In this document: positions 32,370-44,001 of the stretch, piece by piece
Layout: every line of letters starts with the position of its first letter
How positions within the stretch are numbered: position 1 is the first letter of the stretch
From: Trachythela sp. YZ-2020
Lineage: Eukaryota; Cnidaria; Anthozoa; Malacalcyonacea; Clavulariidae
Length of the DNA: 64,000 nucleotides
Assembly: GCA_016169945.1 (NCBI GenBank)
Contig: JADLSH010000195.1
Location: 265,158-329,157, forward strand
Reading direction: 5' to 3'
Program-made: the position numbers and the translations under genes
Notes under the pieces: model-generated
Seen by the model: the letters and a program-made list of their open reading frames with translations, nothing else
Told to the model about the DNA's origin: nothing
The model's database searches: none

Positions 32370-33570
32370 TTATGTCTTCCCAGTTCGCTATGATTATTAA
32401 TCCTTTAATGACTTAATGTCACTTACTTGGCAAAATGGCTAAGCATTGAGAATACAAAAGCCTCTCAATTGACAACTATTTAACACTTCAACTCGCTTCA
32501 GTCAAGTCAGTTTTCCATGGAATATGTTCTACATCAATCGCCATGTATAAATATTATAATATGGTTCTACAAATTAATGTGTATTTTGAATCTTGATTCC
32601 AATTCAGTGACACAAAGTTTCCAAGTTTAATTTGATCGATTGAGTTGCCGATTACATCCAACATTAGCTGGTTAATACCCAACACTTTCCTCTTAACAAG
32701 TAAAGCTTCTGGTATGAGACAGAATAAAATAACAAAGTAGGACACATTAGGGTGTATTAATTGGTGTATTAATTGCAGCTTACATGCATGCAGTGTCCTC
32801 TGACTAGCTTTATTGTTTACAAGTTGAAAATATATATATATGAGGTTTCATTTTGCAAGTATAGTTGTTATAACTTTCTCAGTTAAAGTCCTGACACCCA
32901 CCTTAGAAACAGACCTAAGGGTTCAACCTCTGAAGTACTAGCCACTAAGCCCTAGTAGAGCTAAGGTTGTTATTATTGGGTTAGTACTCTTAAGGTCTTG
33001 CAAATCCCAGTTGAGAGTCAGGATGCTTTTGATAAATAATAATGACAAGGACAACTAATTAAACATCAGTAAGACAGAATTTATATTCTACAGCATTAAG
33101 TAAGGCTTTTGTAGTTTTAACTGAATGCAAATAATAACAAATCATTAAATCATTACTGGCAATGTGCCTTATATATTACCAACTGTATGGCAATGTCACT
33201 TGATTGTCCACCAGTACCACCACACAATTTTGTTTATCGAAGAGAGACATTTGTCCAGTACAAATCTGTTGATGGTGACCCTCTCTCCATATAAGCTTCC
33301 TTTGGATTGTTCAAGAGAGTTGCTTAATGAACCCATATACAGTATGATATTTATCTACATCAAGCCAAATAAAAATCCCAGTCTCCAGTTATATGAATGA
33401 ACATGTACAGGCTGTGATTCTTTTCCACACAGCAAGTGTGTTAGTGTGTTAGTACCAATCTACAATTAAAGGTGTAGATTTAATTTAACACCAAGAACCT
33501 TGTTGTAGCTCGAATTAAACAGGGATCTTATTAAACAGTCATGTAGCAGTAGCTTGGCAATGTTAGACTT
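32370..33570. other. Gene-less interior of CACTA element
   Basis: AT-rich with no conserved frame. Near 32705 a segment AGACAGAATAAAATA recalls the TTAA MITE family. The open frames of 60-78 codons look random. Confidence 0.5.
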
Positions 33571-33845
33571 AAGGTACGTTCACACGTTTCGATTTGTCGG
33601 GCCGATTTCAGATGCACGTTAAAGGTACGTTCACACACAGCGATTTGTCGGGCCGAATTTAGGTTTTGCTGAATGTTAATGACGAATATTTTCAGTTGAT
33701 GATGTCGCCAGATGACGTTTGCCACGTATTTTTCAAACATCATTAACGTGCATCTGGTGACATCATCAACTGAAAATATTCGTCATTAACATTCAGCAAA
33801 ACCTAAAATCGGCCCGACAAATCGCTGTGTGTGAACGTACCTTTA
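33571..33845. mobile_element. Palindromic MITE with doubled left end
   Basis: AAGGTACGTTCACAC appears at 33571 and again at 33622; the right end (33828-33843) is its inverse. The 33622-33845 part is almost fully palindromic (arms about 100 bp around 33735). Both left ends are followed by CGATTTGTCGGGCCGA. Confidence 0.7.
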
Positions 33846-34572
33846 CAAAAGCATAGAGAAGGCTGACAATCAAGGCTGTAGGCCTATAATCTATACCTTT
33901 GGTTTTGGGTCCTAAAATTATTAATAACACCAACTAAGTGTATGCTTGACTGAAAATCCATATTAAATCTCAATTCTCATACCTTTTTTCAACTTCAAGG
34001 CATCACCTGACACCAGTTCTGCACCTTTCCTGATAAATGCAGGGAAAAGGAATCAGTGGCAGTGACGAATTTCTTTAATATATAATATACCTATAAATAT
34101 TGTATTTATACTCAACAAAGGTAGCTTTTTCCGTCCGGCACATCAAGAAATACTATTCGAAGGTCCATTTTAATCTTAAAATTCATACAGACCATTTGTA
34201 TCTTGACAAAATATTTCAAATATTGGCAGTCTTCGCGTCAAAATCTATAATTCAGCTTTTTTGAACTAAAAATTGCATAAATATTACACAAAAGCTCATA
34301 AGAAACAACTTTACCTTCAAATACATCTTCTAAGTCCTTACAATATCACTCTTCTAGCATATTTCTACAAAATGAAAACATTTGTATATTTCATGTCGGG
34401 TATTTAAAAAGTTCTAACACTCTGAAGTTCAACATACAAAGCAAGCTAGCTCTTGAAAGTAATTGAACTGAAGTTATGCTGTGATCATATAAAATTTAAT
34501 GGGCTCCACGGCACTGAATGCCACTTAATGTAAGCTTAATAAAACTTGCGTTTATACATAAAACTTGTTTTA

Positions 34573-34953
34573 GGGGCTGTTTATATGGAAACCAGGATGA
34601 CTCACTAACCGGGTCTGCCCGGTAAGCGGGATGAATTTGTGTTGTGTTTTGTGTTGTGTTTATATGAGAAAATTTCATCCCAGTAAGTGGGATAATTTTG
34701 TTGTTTTGACCTTTGACATTGTTTTGACAGTTCTTAAAAATAGTTCGCAGACAAATTGCTGGCAGCGTCTCATTGAACTTTCATCTCGGCAACTGGGCAG
34801 GCCCGGTTATAGCGAGTGTTTATATGGGGAAATTTTTATCCTAGTGAGCAAGAGCCCACTTGTCCATATAAACACACAGTAATTTTTACTATAAAATAAA
34901 TTACATAGCAGATCTTGCTAAGCGAGCCAGCCTGGCATACATATAAACAGCCC
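34573..34953. mobile_element. MITE, about 380 bp
   Basis: Left GGGGCTGTTTATATGG and right CATATAAACAGCCC are inverse. TTTA flanks both ends. Internal inverted pieces include TGTTTATATG repeated with CATATAAACA. No gene. The spacer from 33846 to here also shows none. Confidence 0.6.
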
Positions 34954-34994
34954 TTTACTGTTTTGGGGGAACAAATCCGAGTTAACTATCCCAA

Positions 34995-35400
34995 TATACT
35001 GCATGTGCTGTCCTGCACTGTGTTATGTTGTGCTTTTCTATATTGTGTGGTGGCCTAGCATATTTTACTGACCTGTGATGCTAGATTATACAATAGTATC
35101 TGGTACTCTGAGTTAATGTGCTGTGCCGCACTGTGTCATGTTGTGCTTTTCTGTACTGTGTGGTGTCCTACCATATTTTACTGACCTGTGATGCTACATT
35201 ATACAATAGTATCTGGTACTCTGAGTTAATGTGCTGTGCCGCACTGTGTTATGTTGTGCTTTTCTGTAGTGTGTGGTGTCCTACAATATTTTACTGACCT
35301 GTGATGCTACATTCTACAATAGTATCCGTTCTCTGAGTGTAATGTGCTGTGCCACACTGTGTTATGTTGTGCTTTTCTGTACTGTGTGGTGTCCTACCAT
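34995..35400 (+). repeat. 113-bp satellite array, first part
   Basis: Unit starts CTGTGTTATGTTGTGC at 35018, 35131, 35244 and 35357, spaced exactly 113 bp. The last unit is cut at 35400 by the LINE fragment. Confidence 0.9.
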
Positions 35401-36428
35401 AAAATATATATTTTTTATAATATCATATTTATACAGGTTAAGGACCTGTCGATGTCGATGTCCACTAAACTAACTATTTTAATATTGTTACATTAAGGTA
35501 TAATAATTACATGAAAATGGTATAAAGTATATAAAATATGAATGATGTGTTAAAAGTCAAAGATAAAAGTCAAAGTTAAAACGTTTGCAGCTAGACTTAA
35601 ATCTTAAAAGTGATTGTTCTGTCTTCAAATCACTAGATAGCTTATTAAAAAGAATTGCCCCTTGGTAAGCAAAAGTTTTCTTTCCGGTTTCAGTTCTGAT
35701 CTTCGGAAGGACAATATTCGTGTTATTCGCACGTGTACATTTATCATGTGCAACTCTTTTGAAATAATCTTGAAAGGCTTTTGATATGAATGATGTGTTA
35801 AAAGTCAAAGATAAAAGTCAAAGTTAAAACGTTTGCAGCTAGACAAATCTTAAAAGTGATTGTTCTGTCTTCAAATCACTAGATAGCTTATTAAAAAGAA
35901 TTGCCCCTTGGTATGCAAAAGTTTTCTTTCCGGTTTCAGTTCTGATCTTCGGAAGGACAATATTCGTGTTATTCGCACGTGTACATTTAGCATGTGCAAC
36001 TCTTTTGAAATAATCTTGAAAGGCTTTTGGCGCTATGCCATTTAAACATTTAAAAACCTCAAGAGCACAGGACCTATTTCTAATTTCGTTCACACTTGGC
36101 AGCCTTACGGAACTTCGTTGCCCATTTATTACTCTTAATGCTCGATTCTGGATTCTCTCAAACTTTTCCTGGTTGGTGGTAGATAGCTTCAGGTAAGATT
36201 ACTGGTAAGATCTCATTTTGTAGATTGTTTCTGCTGTCGATGGGCTGACATTCTGTCTTATGCGATACAGAAGTTTAACTCTCGATGTTGCTTTCTTAAT
36301 TGTCTTTTCCAGATGTTCAATATATAATTTAAGTTCTGGTCCATCCTGACACCCAGATATTCATACACTTGCGATTGCACAATGTTGATTCCACCGACTA
36401 ATGTTATTTCCATTGATATTGAGCAGGG
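35401..36428 (-). pseudogene. LINE C-terminal fragment with internal tandem duplication
   Basis: Minus-strand text encodes the tail of a CR1-like LINE: KAFQDYFKRVAHAKC and TRANNTNIVLPKIRTE in an 84-residue frame (35839-36093) preceded by ALEVFKCLNGIAP. The same block is repeated at 35557-35808, about 248 bp apart, so the last part of the fragment was tandemly duplicated. Further upstream (36100-36420) degenerate RT C-terminal text continues. It interrupts the satellite array. Confidence 0.8.
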
Positions 36429-36786
36429 CCGCACTGTGTTATGTTGTGCTTTTCTGTACTGTGTGGTGTCCTACCATATTTTACTGACCTGTGATGCTAC
36501 ATTATACAATAGTATCCAGTACTCTGAGTGTAATGTGCTGTGGCACACTGTGTCATGTTGTGCTTTTCTGTACTGTTTGGTGTCCTACCATATTTTACTG
36601 TCGTGTGATGCTACACTATACAATAGTATCCGGTACTCTGAGTTAATGTGCTGTGCCGCACTGTGTTATGTTGTACTGTGTGGTGTCTTAGCTACCATAT
36701 TTTACTGACCTGTGCTGTACATAGTGTGCTGTAACTGTGATAGGCTGTGCTGTGCTGCTCTTTGCTGTACACTGGCATACTGTGTT
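36429..36786 (+). repeat. 113-bp satellite array, second part
   Basis: Units at 36434, 36548 and 36661, again 113-114 bp apart, decaying into CTGTGCTGTGCTG-rich sequence before the hAT element. The array text resumes after it (38437-38480). Confidence 0.88.
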
Positions 36787-36794
36787 GTAGTGTA

Positions 36795-38428
36795 CAGGGG
36801 CGGATCTAGGGTAAGTCCAATCAGTCGCGTGACTGACGTATTTTTTTGCAAATAAATAATAATTTATTATTTCGAAATTTGAATAATTAATTCCCGAATA
36901 TAATATGAAATTCATTTCATAGTCCAGTTTACGTCTTTACGAGCTCAGTTTTGAATAAATATATGCTTTATCTAGAGCAGCGGTAAAACGCAAGAAACTC
37001 GCAGAATCGGGTGGTCATTATGCTCATTTGATTGGTCGAGAGGTCATTTGGACTTATCTGGACTGATCTGTGGGGTGGTCGGACTGATTTGCACCTTAAG
37101 GGAGTCTTTATCAGTCCATTTCTTTCCTTTGATTGGTCAATTTGAAAATATTGTGGGGTGGTCGGACTGATTTGCACTTTAAGGGAGTCTTTATCAGTCC
37201 ATTTCTTTCCTTTGATTGGTCAATTTGAAAATATTGACAATTCCTATAGGTTCATTTTTTTTGACTGATTCGGACTGATTCGCGGCTGGGGGCATCAGTC
37301 CTGAAAATTGCGAAATTCATGCAAAGCAGTCTTTCTACTTGTAATCTCGTATATTATAACTATACCAAGGTTTTTCATAGTAGGAAAATTGTTTTACGAT
37401 GTCGAGTATTGATATGTACGCGGACGTTCGAAATGCGATTGCACGATACGATTTAACGGCCTTATATTAAATAAACTTCGACTCTCTTTGAATGAGGTTA
37501 TCGTCGGGCAGCGAAGATATCAAGCGAGCAGCTTTTATCTTTGCTATTCAGCAACGAGAAGGCACTCAATAGAGACTTCTCTGCTGAAATCTACGTGCCT
37601 CACAAAGATCGTGGTGGTAATTTGGGTGGTGTAACCAAAGATAAAGTGTGCACTGCTATAACGTATGAAAATATCCAAAATAAAGAGAAATTAATATGCT
37701 GCAATATATCTTGTATGATAAATGATGCGAAGTTGAAATATAACACGCTTTAATACATTTTTATCGAGCAACTTGCATTGCTCTTTCGGGCCTTCCCGCT
37801 TTCCTAATTCCTACTGTATTTATAGTTTATAATAAAGGATCAGAGTAACGCAATTGGCGTGTTAAAACGATGTTATTTTGCTAATTTGCATTGTATGAAA
37901 GATTTGCGATGAATATCATTACAAGTCTATTTATAGTATAAATTGTAATTGTAATTGGATAATGCATTTTACAAAGGATAATTGAAATATAACTCTTTAT
38001 TTTGCTTGAGAATTTTGTTTCACATGCAGCGATTTATATTGGATCAGAGATTAGTATCATTCACTTCAATTTGTGTCTTGTGAAGGATTTTATGTGCTTA
38101 AATTTTAAGTATAAGCCAAATTCATTTTAATTTCAAAGCCTATTGAAACTACATGATGTGTACAATTCAATTGACTTTTCCAAGTCATTTAATTCCGAAG
38201 ATAAATGTATGGGAGAAGGTATGTTTGTGAGATCATAAAAAATCGTGTCTTTGATGTACTTTATTATCCTGGGAATTCTGCAAAATCTCACCCCCAAAAC
38301 GCTTGAAATCGCATTTCAGGGAGTCTAGATTTCAAAATTTTCCGGGGGGGCATGCCCCCGAACCCCCCTAGCATGTCTCACGCCTTCGGCGTTCGACTTA
38401 TGTTTAAAAAATCCTAGATCCGCCCCTG
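36795..38428. mobile_element. hAT element, non-autonomous, 1634 bp
   Basis: Begins CAGGGGCGGATCTAGG and ends CCTAGATCCGCCCCTG, with a perfect 8-bp duplication GTAGTGTA (36787-36794 and 38429-38436). No transposase frame; the 70-codon plus frame at 37541 has no recognised content. An 85-bp block with GGTGGTCGGACTGATTTGCA is tandemly doubled (about 37074 and 37158). Confidence 0.92.
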
Positions 38429-38436
38429 GTAGTGTA

Positions 38437-38914
38437 CTGTGGTGTGCAATGCTGTTCTGTACAGTGCTAAACTGTATTAAACTCTTAATGCCTTGTCTTG
38501 TTTTTTTGTCTTGTCTTGTCTTTTATATCTTAGCTTGAATTGCATTATATATGACAATTATAAGGTACAGTCTAGTTTATAAAAACAAAATCTAGTTATT
38601 CACGCAGTAAATTCAATACAGCACAGTACATAAATATAAAGCATAATAAATTGTTGTACACTGCATTATTGAGTTGGTTTGACAAAAAAATAATACTAAC
38701 TCCTCTCCACTGAATATTGAAAATAAAACAACAAGTAAAGACTATTCCCTTACCTAAACATAATACTGTAGTCCCTTTCTACTTTTTATGCAACTAGGCA
38801 CGTTCTATTCTTGTGTAGGCCTACAAAGCAAAAGAACGCAATCCGAGCGAGTTGAAATTGTCAAAGTCACCAAAATACGACGTCATTTTGCTTTCTTCCA
38901 ACAACAAATAACTC
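38437..38914. other. Satellite remnant and gene-less spacer in CACTA element
   Basis: Starts with decayed TGTACTG-rich satellite, then a TCTTGTCTTGTC microsatellite near 38500-38520, then AT-rich sequence. No gene seen. Confidence 0.5.
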
Positions 38915-39085
38915 CAAAAATGGAGTTAAATTTGACTAACTCTTGCAAAAGAGAGTTAATCGTGCATGCTAATTAGCTCGTCAATACGCGTAACCCCAAT
39001 AAAGGAGTTATTATAACTCGAAATATGGGCTTAAAATTTTAACTCCACCAAAAAGGAGTAATAGGGGAGCTAAAATAACTCCCTG
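38915..39085. repeat. CACTA subterminal repeats, right
   Basis: AACTCCAAAAATGGAGTTA and related copies, facing the left set. Confidence 0.8.
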
Positions 39086-39673
39086 AAAATAACAGTGTAT
39101 ATACCAACATTTTTGACCAGGATTGTAAGTCTCGGTTATACAAATTATGCTAATTTCATTCACACTTGCAACAGCTTCCAACTTGTCTATTTTCAAAATT
39201 AGGGAGCGAACATTAGATAGTAATGGACTAGGCAGATAGAAATTATGGTCAAGTACATCTATTTTTAATATACCGGAGATCTTGTTTGTAGTGGCATTAG
39301 GTGGTGGATACAAGACTGGCTGGATTGGAGGGTAAAACATTGGAAATCGTATCGGCGGAAAATGGTTCGGATCCAGAGGGAAAGGAAATTGATTGATATT
39401 GAGTTGAGGAAAAGGAAGAATACCAATATGGTTTAGTGTAAAAAGTCGCATCTGGAACCTTTCAAACAACAACCTCTCCTTCTCAAAAATGGACACGGGA
39501 AAACTATTATTGACACTTCCTGTAATATCACTCGGTATATTGGGAGTTGGAACATCAGGATTTACTTGGGAACTATCCTGATATACATTAGGCGAATTTC
39601 TTACAGCGGATATACGCTCATTATCAGATACTAATATATTATTCCTGAATATTTGAATTTGCAGGAGAGGCAC

Positions 39674-40089
39674 GATTCACAAGTTGGTTCGTTGGTATAT
39701 AAGTCTCCTTACTAAGCGTAAATTCACCAACTGCACAAATTTCGGTATTGTCGTGGTTTGAATCGGCCATTGAATGAAGAGATTGTCTTCTGGCGTAAAA
39801 TATATATTTATGTTGCCGATTGGTTCTGTTGGAAAAGGTTATGTGAAGGAAACTTGCAGATGAATTAGCTCCTGGAACTGCGAATCTGCGAGTTTACATG
39901 GCATTGATAGATAGCTAGTTTTTAAAAAAATACACATTGTAGCTTAGAAGCTGAATTGCGTGCGAGATTACAATCTAATTATACTAAATATATACAATGT
40001 AAATAAATACAAATTAGGAAGAAGTGTTAACATAATTATAATAGTATAGATCTATTTACAATTTAGATTAAGAAGTTTAACAGACGAAA
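39674..40089. other. Gene-less AT-rich spacer
   Basis: Upstream (5') of the LINE ORF1-like frame on minus; may be its untranslated region. No other signal. Confidence 0.4.
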
Positions 40090-40540
40090 GAATAAAAGTA
40101 TTTAAAAATCTATTTGTGTTCGCGGTGTAATCAGCAAAAGATGAGCCAACTTGTGATCAGGTTTGTTCATTATTTCGCTAAAAAGTTTCTTACACGCTTC
40201 CCCGCGCCTAGTATACTAAGCTTGTCTATATCACTGAGTATTAGACTGTCGTCATAGTTTACGTAAGGGTAAATAAGAGACATAACTCGCTTTTGAACAC
40301 GTTCGATAGCCTTTGAGAGATAGTTGGGTAACCCCTAGTGGTAGACTTGACAACTATATTCCAGGACTTGCCTGATACAAGAGCAATAGAAGGTAACAAT
40401 GTCAGAAGCTGGCACTTTGGCACGTTTGAGTTGAACAAAGAAGTAAAACCGTCTGTTCGCTTTATTGATAATGTTATTAATATGCTCATTCCACTTAAGG
40501 TCGTTGCTTATTAATAGACCCAGTATTCTAGCATGGGTTA
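40090..40540 (-). pseudogene. LINE RT C-terminal fragment
   Basis: Minus-strand reading of 40540-40260 gives NDLKWNEHINNII, RRFYFFVQLKRAKVP and a cysteine-containing helix (TFYCSCIRQVLEYSCQVYH), the region after the RT palm in CR1-like LINEs. It is the same family as the split LINE at 43682-50104. It is abruptly cut at 40541 by the A-rich tail of the next LINE. Confidence 0.7.
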
Positions 40541-40840
40541 CTTTTTTTTTTCTTTTTTTTTAACAAATTTTATTTGGATCAATCTATATACAAACATGCA
40601 AAAAAAAAGCGAATATTTACATAGTACAACGCAGACATTTTAAAGTTGGATCCAAAAAGGCAAGGTACGAACGGGACTCTTCAAAAAGTTCCCATGCAAG
40701 GCACCTGCCGTCCAATTATATCAGTATATGTACAATTATATATACATATAGTAAACATACGCACGCTCACACACAAAATACACACAGACAGGTTACACAC
40801 AAACGCTTAAAGATAGACTATTAAAACACATTTATCTTTG

Positions 40841-41224
40841 CTATTCTTTGTGACAAGGACAGTCACGCACCAAGGACCAAATACAGGATAGTTCAACATC
40901 ATATACTGAGCGTAGAAGTTCTAAATATCTGCGTTTAAGAACGTTTTTGAAAGAGATAGGGCTAGAAAATGTATCTGGATTGACATCTTGACATACACTG
41001 TTCCACGGTTTGACAATACGGTTAAAATAGGAAGATTGAAACGTAGCAGTTCTGCACATGGGAGTTTGAAGCATTACACCAGTGGCTTGGCTGAGTCGAG
41101 TACGTCCATGTTGAATAAAAGATACGTGATTGTTAATGTTAAGATCGACGTAACCATATAACGCCTTGAAGAAAAATACGAGATCTTTCATCTCTCTATC
41201 GTAGGAGAGTGGTAAGAGTTCCAA
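40841..41224 (-). pseudogene. LINE C-terminal domain, frameshifted from RT
   Basis: 127 residues continuing the 740-residue frame in another phase: LPLSYDREMKDLVFFFKALYG is the usual next block in this LINE group, ending CPCHKE. A single indel near 41215-41220 separates it from the RT. Function of the domain unknown. Confidence 0.8.
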
Positions 41225-43418
41225 CTTTAACAGTCGTCCTGGTTCTTAGAATCCATTTCGTGGCTCTTCGTTGAACTCTTTCAATCCTTTCACTGAGTTG
41301 TCTGTTGTGAGTTGGCGACCAAACTTGTGTTGCATAGCTGAGCTTCGACTTCACCAGCGAAAGATATAATGTACGTCTGATGTTGATGTCTGTTAGTGAG
41401 TAGCAAGTCCTCTTAAGCACACCAAGCTGCCTGTTTGCTTTCGATACCATTTCGTTGATATGCAAGTTCCACTGCAGTTTGCTGGAGAAGATTACGCCAA
41501 GGTCTTTCTCGTCATCAACTCTCAACAGCTCTTTCGACCCGAGGTGGTAGGGAAAAGAAACTGGGGTCTTCTTGCGCGTCACCGACAATACTTTACACTT
41601 TGACGCGTTGAATTTAATGTTGTTATTCTGACTCCAAGCATCAAGGTTTGTTATGGTTTGTTGCAACTGGTTGCAGTCACTCACTGATGTTATGTTCTTG
41701 TAAAGCTTAATGTCGTCTGCAAATAGCGCTGGAACTGCTTCGTTGTTGATGACTTCAGGAGCATCGTTGATAAAAATAACGAACAGCATTGGACCCAGGA
41801 TAGTACCTTGCGGCACTCCGGATGTAACTGGGGTCCATTGCGATGCAGCACCGTCCACTACGACTCTCTGACGACGATTATTGAGGTAATCAGCGAACCA
41901 AATTAACAGCTTTCCCGTCACACCGTAGCATTTGAGTTTTTGAAGGAGAATTGAGTGATCTACGGAATCAAAGGCTTTCGCGAAGTCGAGGTATACTATG
42001 TCAGTCTGTTCGTTCTTATCAAGTTTTTGTCCTATAGAATGAAGCACGGAGAGCAACTGTGTAACGCAGGAACGATTTCGTAGAAAACCGTGTTGATGTG
42101 GAGTGATGAGATGAAAGACATGTTCGTAAAATTGGGAATACACGCAACGTTCCAAAACTTTGCTGACTATAGGAAGGAGAGAAATGGGACGATAGTTTTC
42201 TGCTGGTTCTTTCAGTTGCTTCTTATGCAGTGGAGTGATGTTTGCTGATTTCCATTCTAATGGCATTCGACCACATTGCAGTGAATGGTTGAATAAGGTA
42301 CATAGACTTGGTGCTATTTGGTGGGCGCATTCTTTCAATAGCCTAGACGGTAAACCATCGGGACCACTTGCTTTCGATGTATCCAGACCATGCAAACAGT
42401 GAGCAACTTCGTCTACACTGATTGCGATCTCAGATAGATTTAGTTCCGTTCTTATTGGAAGTGAATTGTCGACAGTGTCCTCACCAATGTTTGATCGAGG
42501 AGAGGTAAAAACAGAGGAAAAGAACGCATTGAACAGTTCTGCTTTATGGACGGCAGTTTTCGCCGTTACGCCTTTGTACGATATATCCGACACTTTGCTT
42601 GCACGATGACGGCATGTCGACTTGTGGTAGCTCCAGAATAGTTTGGGATTACCGAGAAATGAATCTTTAATTTTCCCAAGATAGTCACGATGTTTTTGTC
42701 TGATTGCATATTTGATAGTTTGAGTCAGAGTTCGGAGTTTCTGTTTACGGGCGGTAGTTTTGGATTGCCGATACTTTTTCAACGCAGTATATTTCTTTCG
42801 TAATAAATGTCTTACTTCTCTGTTAAACCAGGGTGGCGAGTTTGTGTCTCTAACAACTTTCGTAGGAATGAAATTGTTCACATGCGCGAGAAACCATTCT
42901 TTCCAACGAATCCAGTGCTGGTCAATTTCTTCTGTTAATACGCCATCGCTATTGAACCCTGCTTGCAGTAGAGAAGTCCGAAGGTTTTCGAAATTCCCAC
43001 GTCTGTAGTCAAAGATTGTCCGCTTGATTGGTTTAGCGCCAGAAAACTTTTGTTGGATTTCAAATTCTATGATGTGATGGTCAGTAGGAAAACCAAACTG
43101 TTCAGGGGTGGATGATGTTACATTACTGATTATTTCAGAGTGGTTGCAAAGCAATAGATCAAGTTTGTTGCCATCGCGATGCGTTGAGCCAGATATTAAT
43201 TGTTCAAGAAAGTGGTCACCAACTAAATCGCAGAACTTGTCTTCCAAAAGGCCACCATTATTGTTTGGGTTTGGATGATCTAGTGACCAGTCAATGGCAG
43301 GTAGATTGAAGTCCCCGATGAGAATGATGCAGCTGGACTCAGGAATGTTGTCAAGAGATGAATTGAGTTGTTGTATAGAATCCAAAGTAGAACTAGGAGG
43401 GCGGTAGAAAGTGTACAA
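41196..43418 (-). CDS. LINE endonuclease (part) and reverse transcriptase
   Basis: 740 residues open. Residues 1-120 are the second half of an APE-type endonuclease (GDFNLPAIDW at 35-44, TDHHIIEF at 112-119). The RT follows: KASGPDGLPSRLLK at 349-362, NYRPISLLPIVSK at 408-420, the first catalytic box YLDFAKAFDSVDH at 476-488, SGVPQGTILGPMLF at 533-546 and the active site FADD at 566-569. All RT motifs are intact, and C-terminal text reaches residue 725 before the frame changes. The first half of the endonuclease is missing, so the copy could not move by itself. It is the best-preserved LINE RT in the window. Confidence 0.9.
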   Translation of the reverse strand: MYTFYRPPSSTLDSIQQLNSSLDNIPESSCIILIGDFNLPAIDWSLDHPNPNNNGGLLEDKFCDLVGDHFLEQLISGSTHRDGNKLDLLLCNHSEIISNVTSSTPEQFGFPTDHHIIEFEIQQKFSGAKPIKRTIFDYRRGNFENLRTSLLQAGFNSDGVLTEEIDQHWIRWKEWFLAHVNNFIPTKVVRDTNSPPWFNREVRHLLRKKYTALKKYRQSKTTARKQKLRTLTQTIKYAIRQKHRDYLGKIKDSFLGNPKLFWSYHKSTCRHRASKVSDISYKGVTAKTAVHKAELFNAFFSSVFTSPRSNIGEDTVDNSLPIRTELNLSEIAISVDEVAHCLHGLDTSKASGPDGLPSRLLKECAHQIAPSLCTLFNHSLQCGRMPLEWKSANITPLHKKQLKEPAENYRPISLLPIVSKVLERCVYSQFYEHVFHLITPHQHGFLRNRSCVTQLLSVLHSIGQKLDKNEQTDIVYLDFAKAFDSVDHSILLQKLKCYGVTGKLLIWFADYLNNRRQRVVVDGAASQWTPVTSGVPQGTILGPMLFVIFINDAPEVINNEAVPALFADDIKLYKNITSVSDCNQLQQTITNLDAWSQNNNIKFNASKCKVLSVTRKKTPVSFPYHLGSKELLRVDDEKDLGVIFSSKLQWNLHINEMVSKANRQLGVLKRTCYSLTDINIRRTLYLSLVKSKLSYATQVWSPTHNRQLSERIERVQRRATKWILRTRTTVKVGTLTTLLR

Positions 43419-44001
43419 AATGACTTCAAGTTGATCACTAAAGATAGATTGTTTAGATAGATGGATTGTTCAGATAGATAGATTGTTTAATTGAAAAACC
43501 TTCTTACAGCTATACTCAATTGAATTGAAAAGGATTTTAAATTTACAGTGGATATTATTAAAATATAAAAATCTATGTAAATAGTTATGTACAAGCATAT
43601 AGTACAATTTTAAAACAAAAGTATAAAGTTCGTTTACAAAAGTATGCAACAATTTACAATAACCTAAAGTTCACTTATAAATTAACTGTTGCTGTCGTTA
43701 TGACGGCGAGCACTTGATATTAAAAAGGAGTTCTTACATCGATCTGTTCTACATATTGGAATATCAAACGGTCTTACATGTCTCAGACAAGTTTGTGGAT
43801 TCTCATTGTGTGGAACTAGGTCATATAATCGGTCTCTAGGATTTGTTACTTCTTTATTAAAGAAATCATCACATAGTTGTTGTCTACACTCAGAAAGTTT
43901 GTTAATTCCTGCATGTTCCAGTGCTTGATCGTTCGGAGTATCGTACCCGTGGATAATCTTCTTTGCCCGCTTTTGCTTTTGTTCTAAGGACCTGTTCAAA
44001 T

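Larger units (their letters stand above)
32010..39097. mobile_element. CACTA (EnSpm)-like element, non-autonomous, 7.1 kb
   Basis: Starts CACTGTTATTTT and ends AAAATAACAGTG with flanking TA (32008-32009 and 39098-39099). Both ends carry many subterminal repeats of AACTCC..GGAGTTA (32022-32210 and 38915-39085), the usual CACTA architecture. No transposase frame. The interior holds a hairpin, two small MITEs, a 113-bp satellite split by a LINE fragment, and a hAT element. It interrupts a LINE endonuclease frame, which supports the borders. Confidence 0.8.
31675..39673 (-). pseudogene. LINE ORF1/endonuclease region split by two DNA transposons
   Basis: 39673-39100 encodes a Pro/Asn-rich ORF1-like stretch, then the start of an APE endonuclease (LPSPLLSNVRSL and IICITETYNPG). 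The reading stops at the CACTA border. It resumes at 32007 with text fitting the next endonuclease strand (LPNFLLIQNNRVSSFGG), is interrupted again by a 209-bp hAT-like MITE, and continues at 31698 with GVCISVN, completing the GGG motif. I lose it near 31675. So one LINE copy was hit twice. RT not present. Confidence 0.7.
40541..43440 (-). mobile_element. CR1-like LINE, 5'-truncated
   Basis: Ends on minus in an A-rich run (complement of 40542-40561). It carries half of an endonuclease, a full RT and a C-terminal domain. The 3' untranslated part is 40562-40840. At its 5' side (43441-43490) are repeats of AGATAGATTGTTTA. The relative at 62066-63012 is a shorter copy of the same family. Confidence 0.88.

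Noticed and set aside
34995..36786. CRISPR-like array
   Set aside because: The 113-bp repeat is direct and without spacers; this is an animal satellite array.
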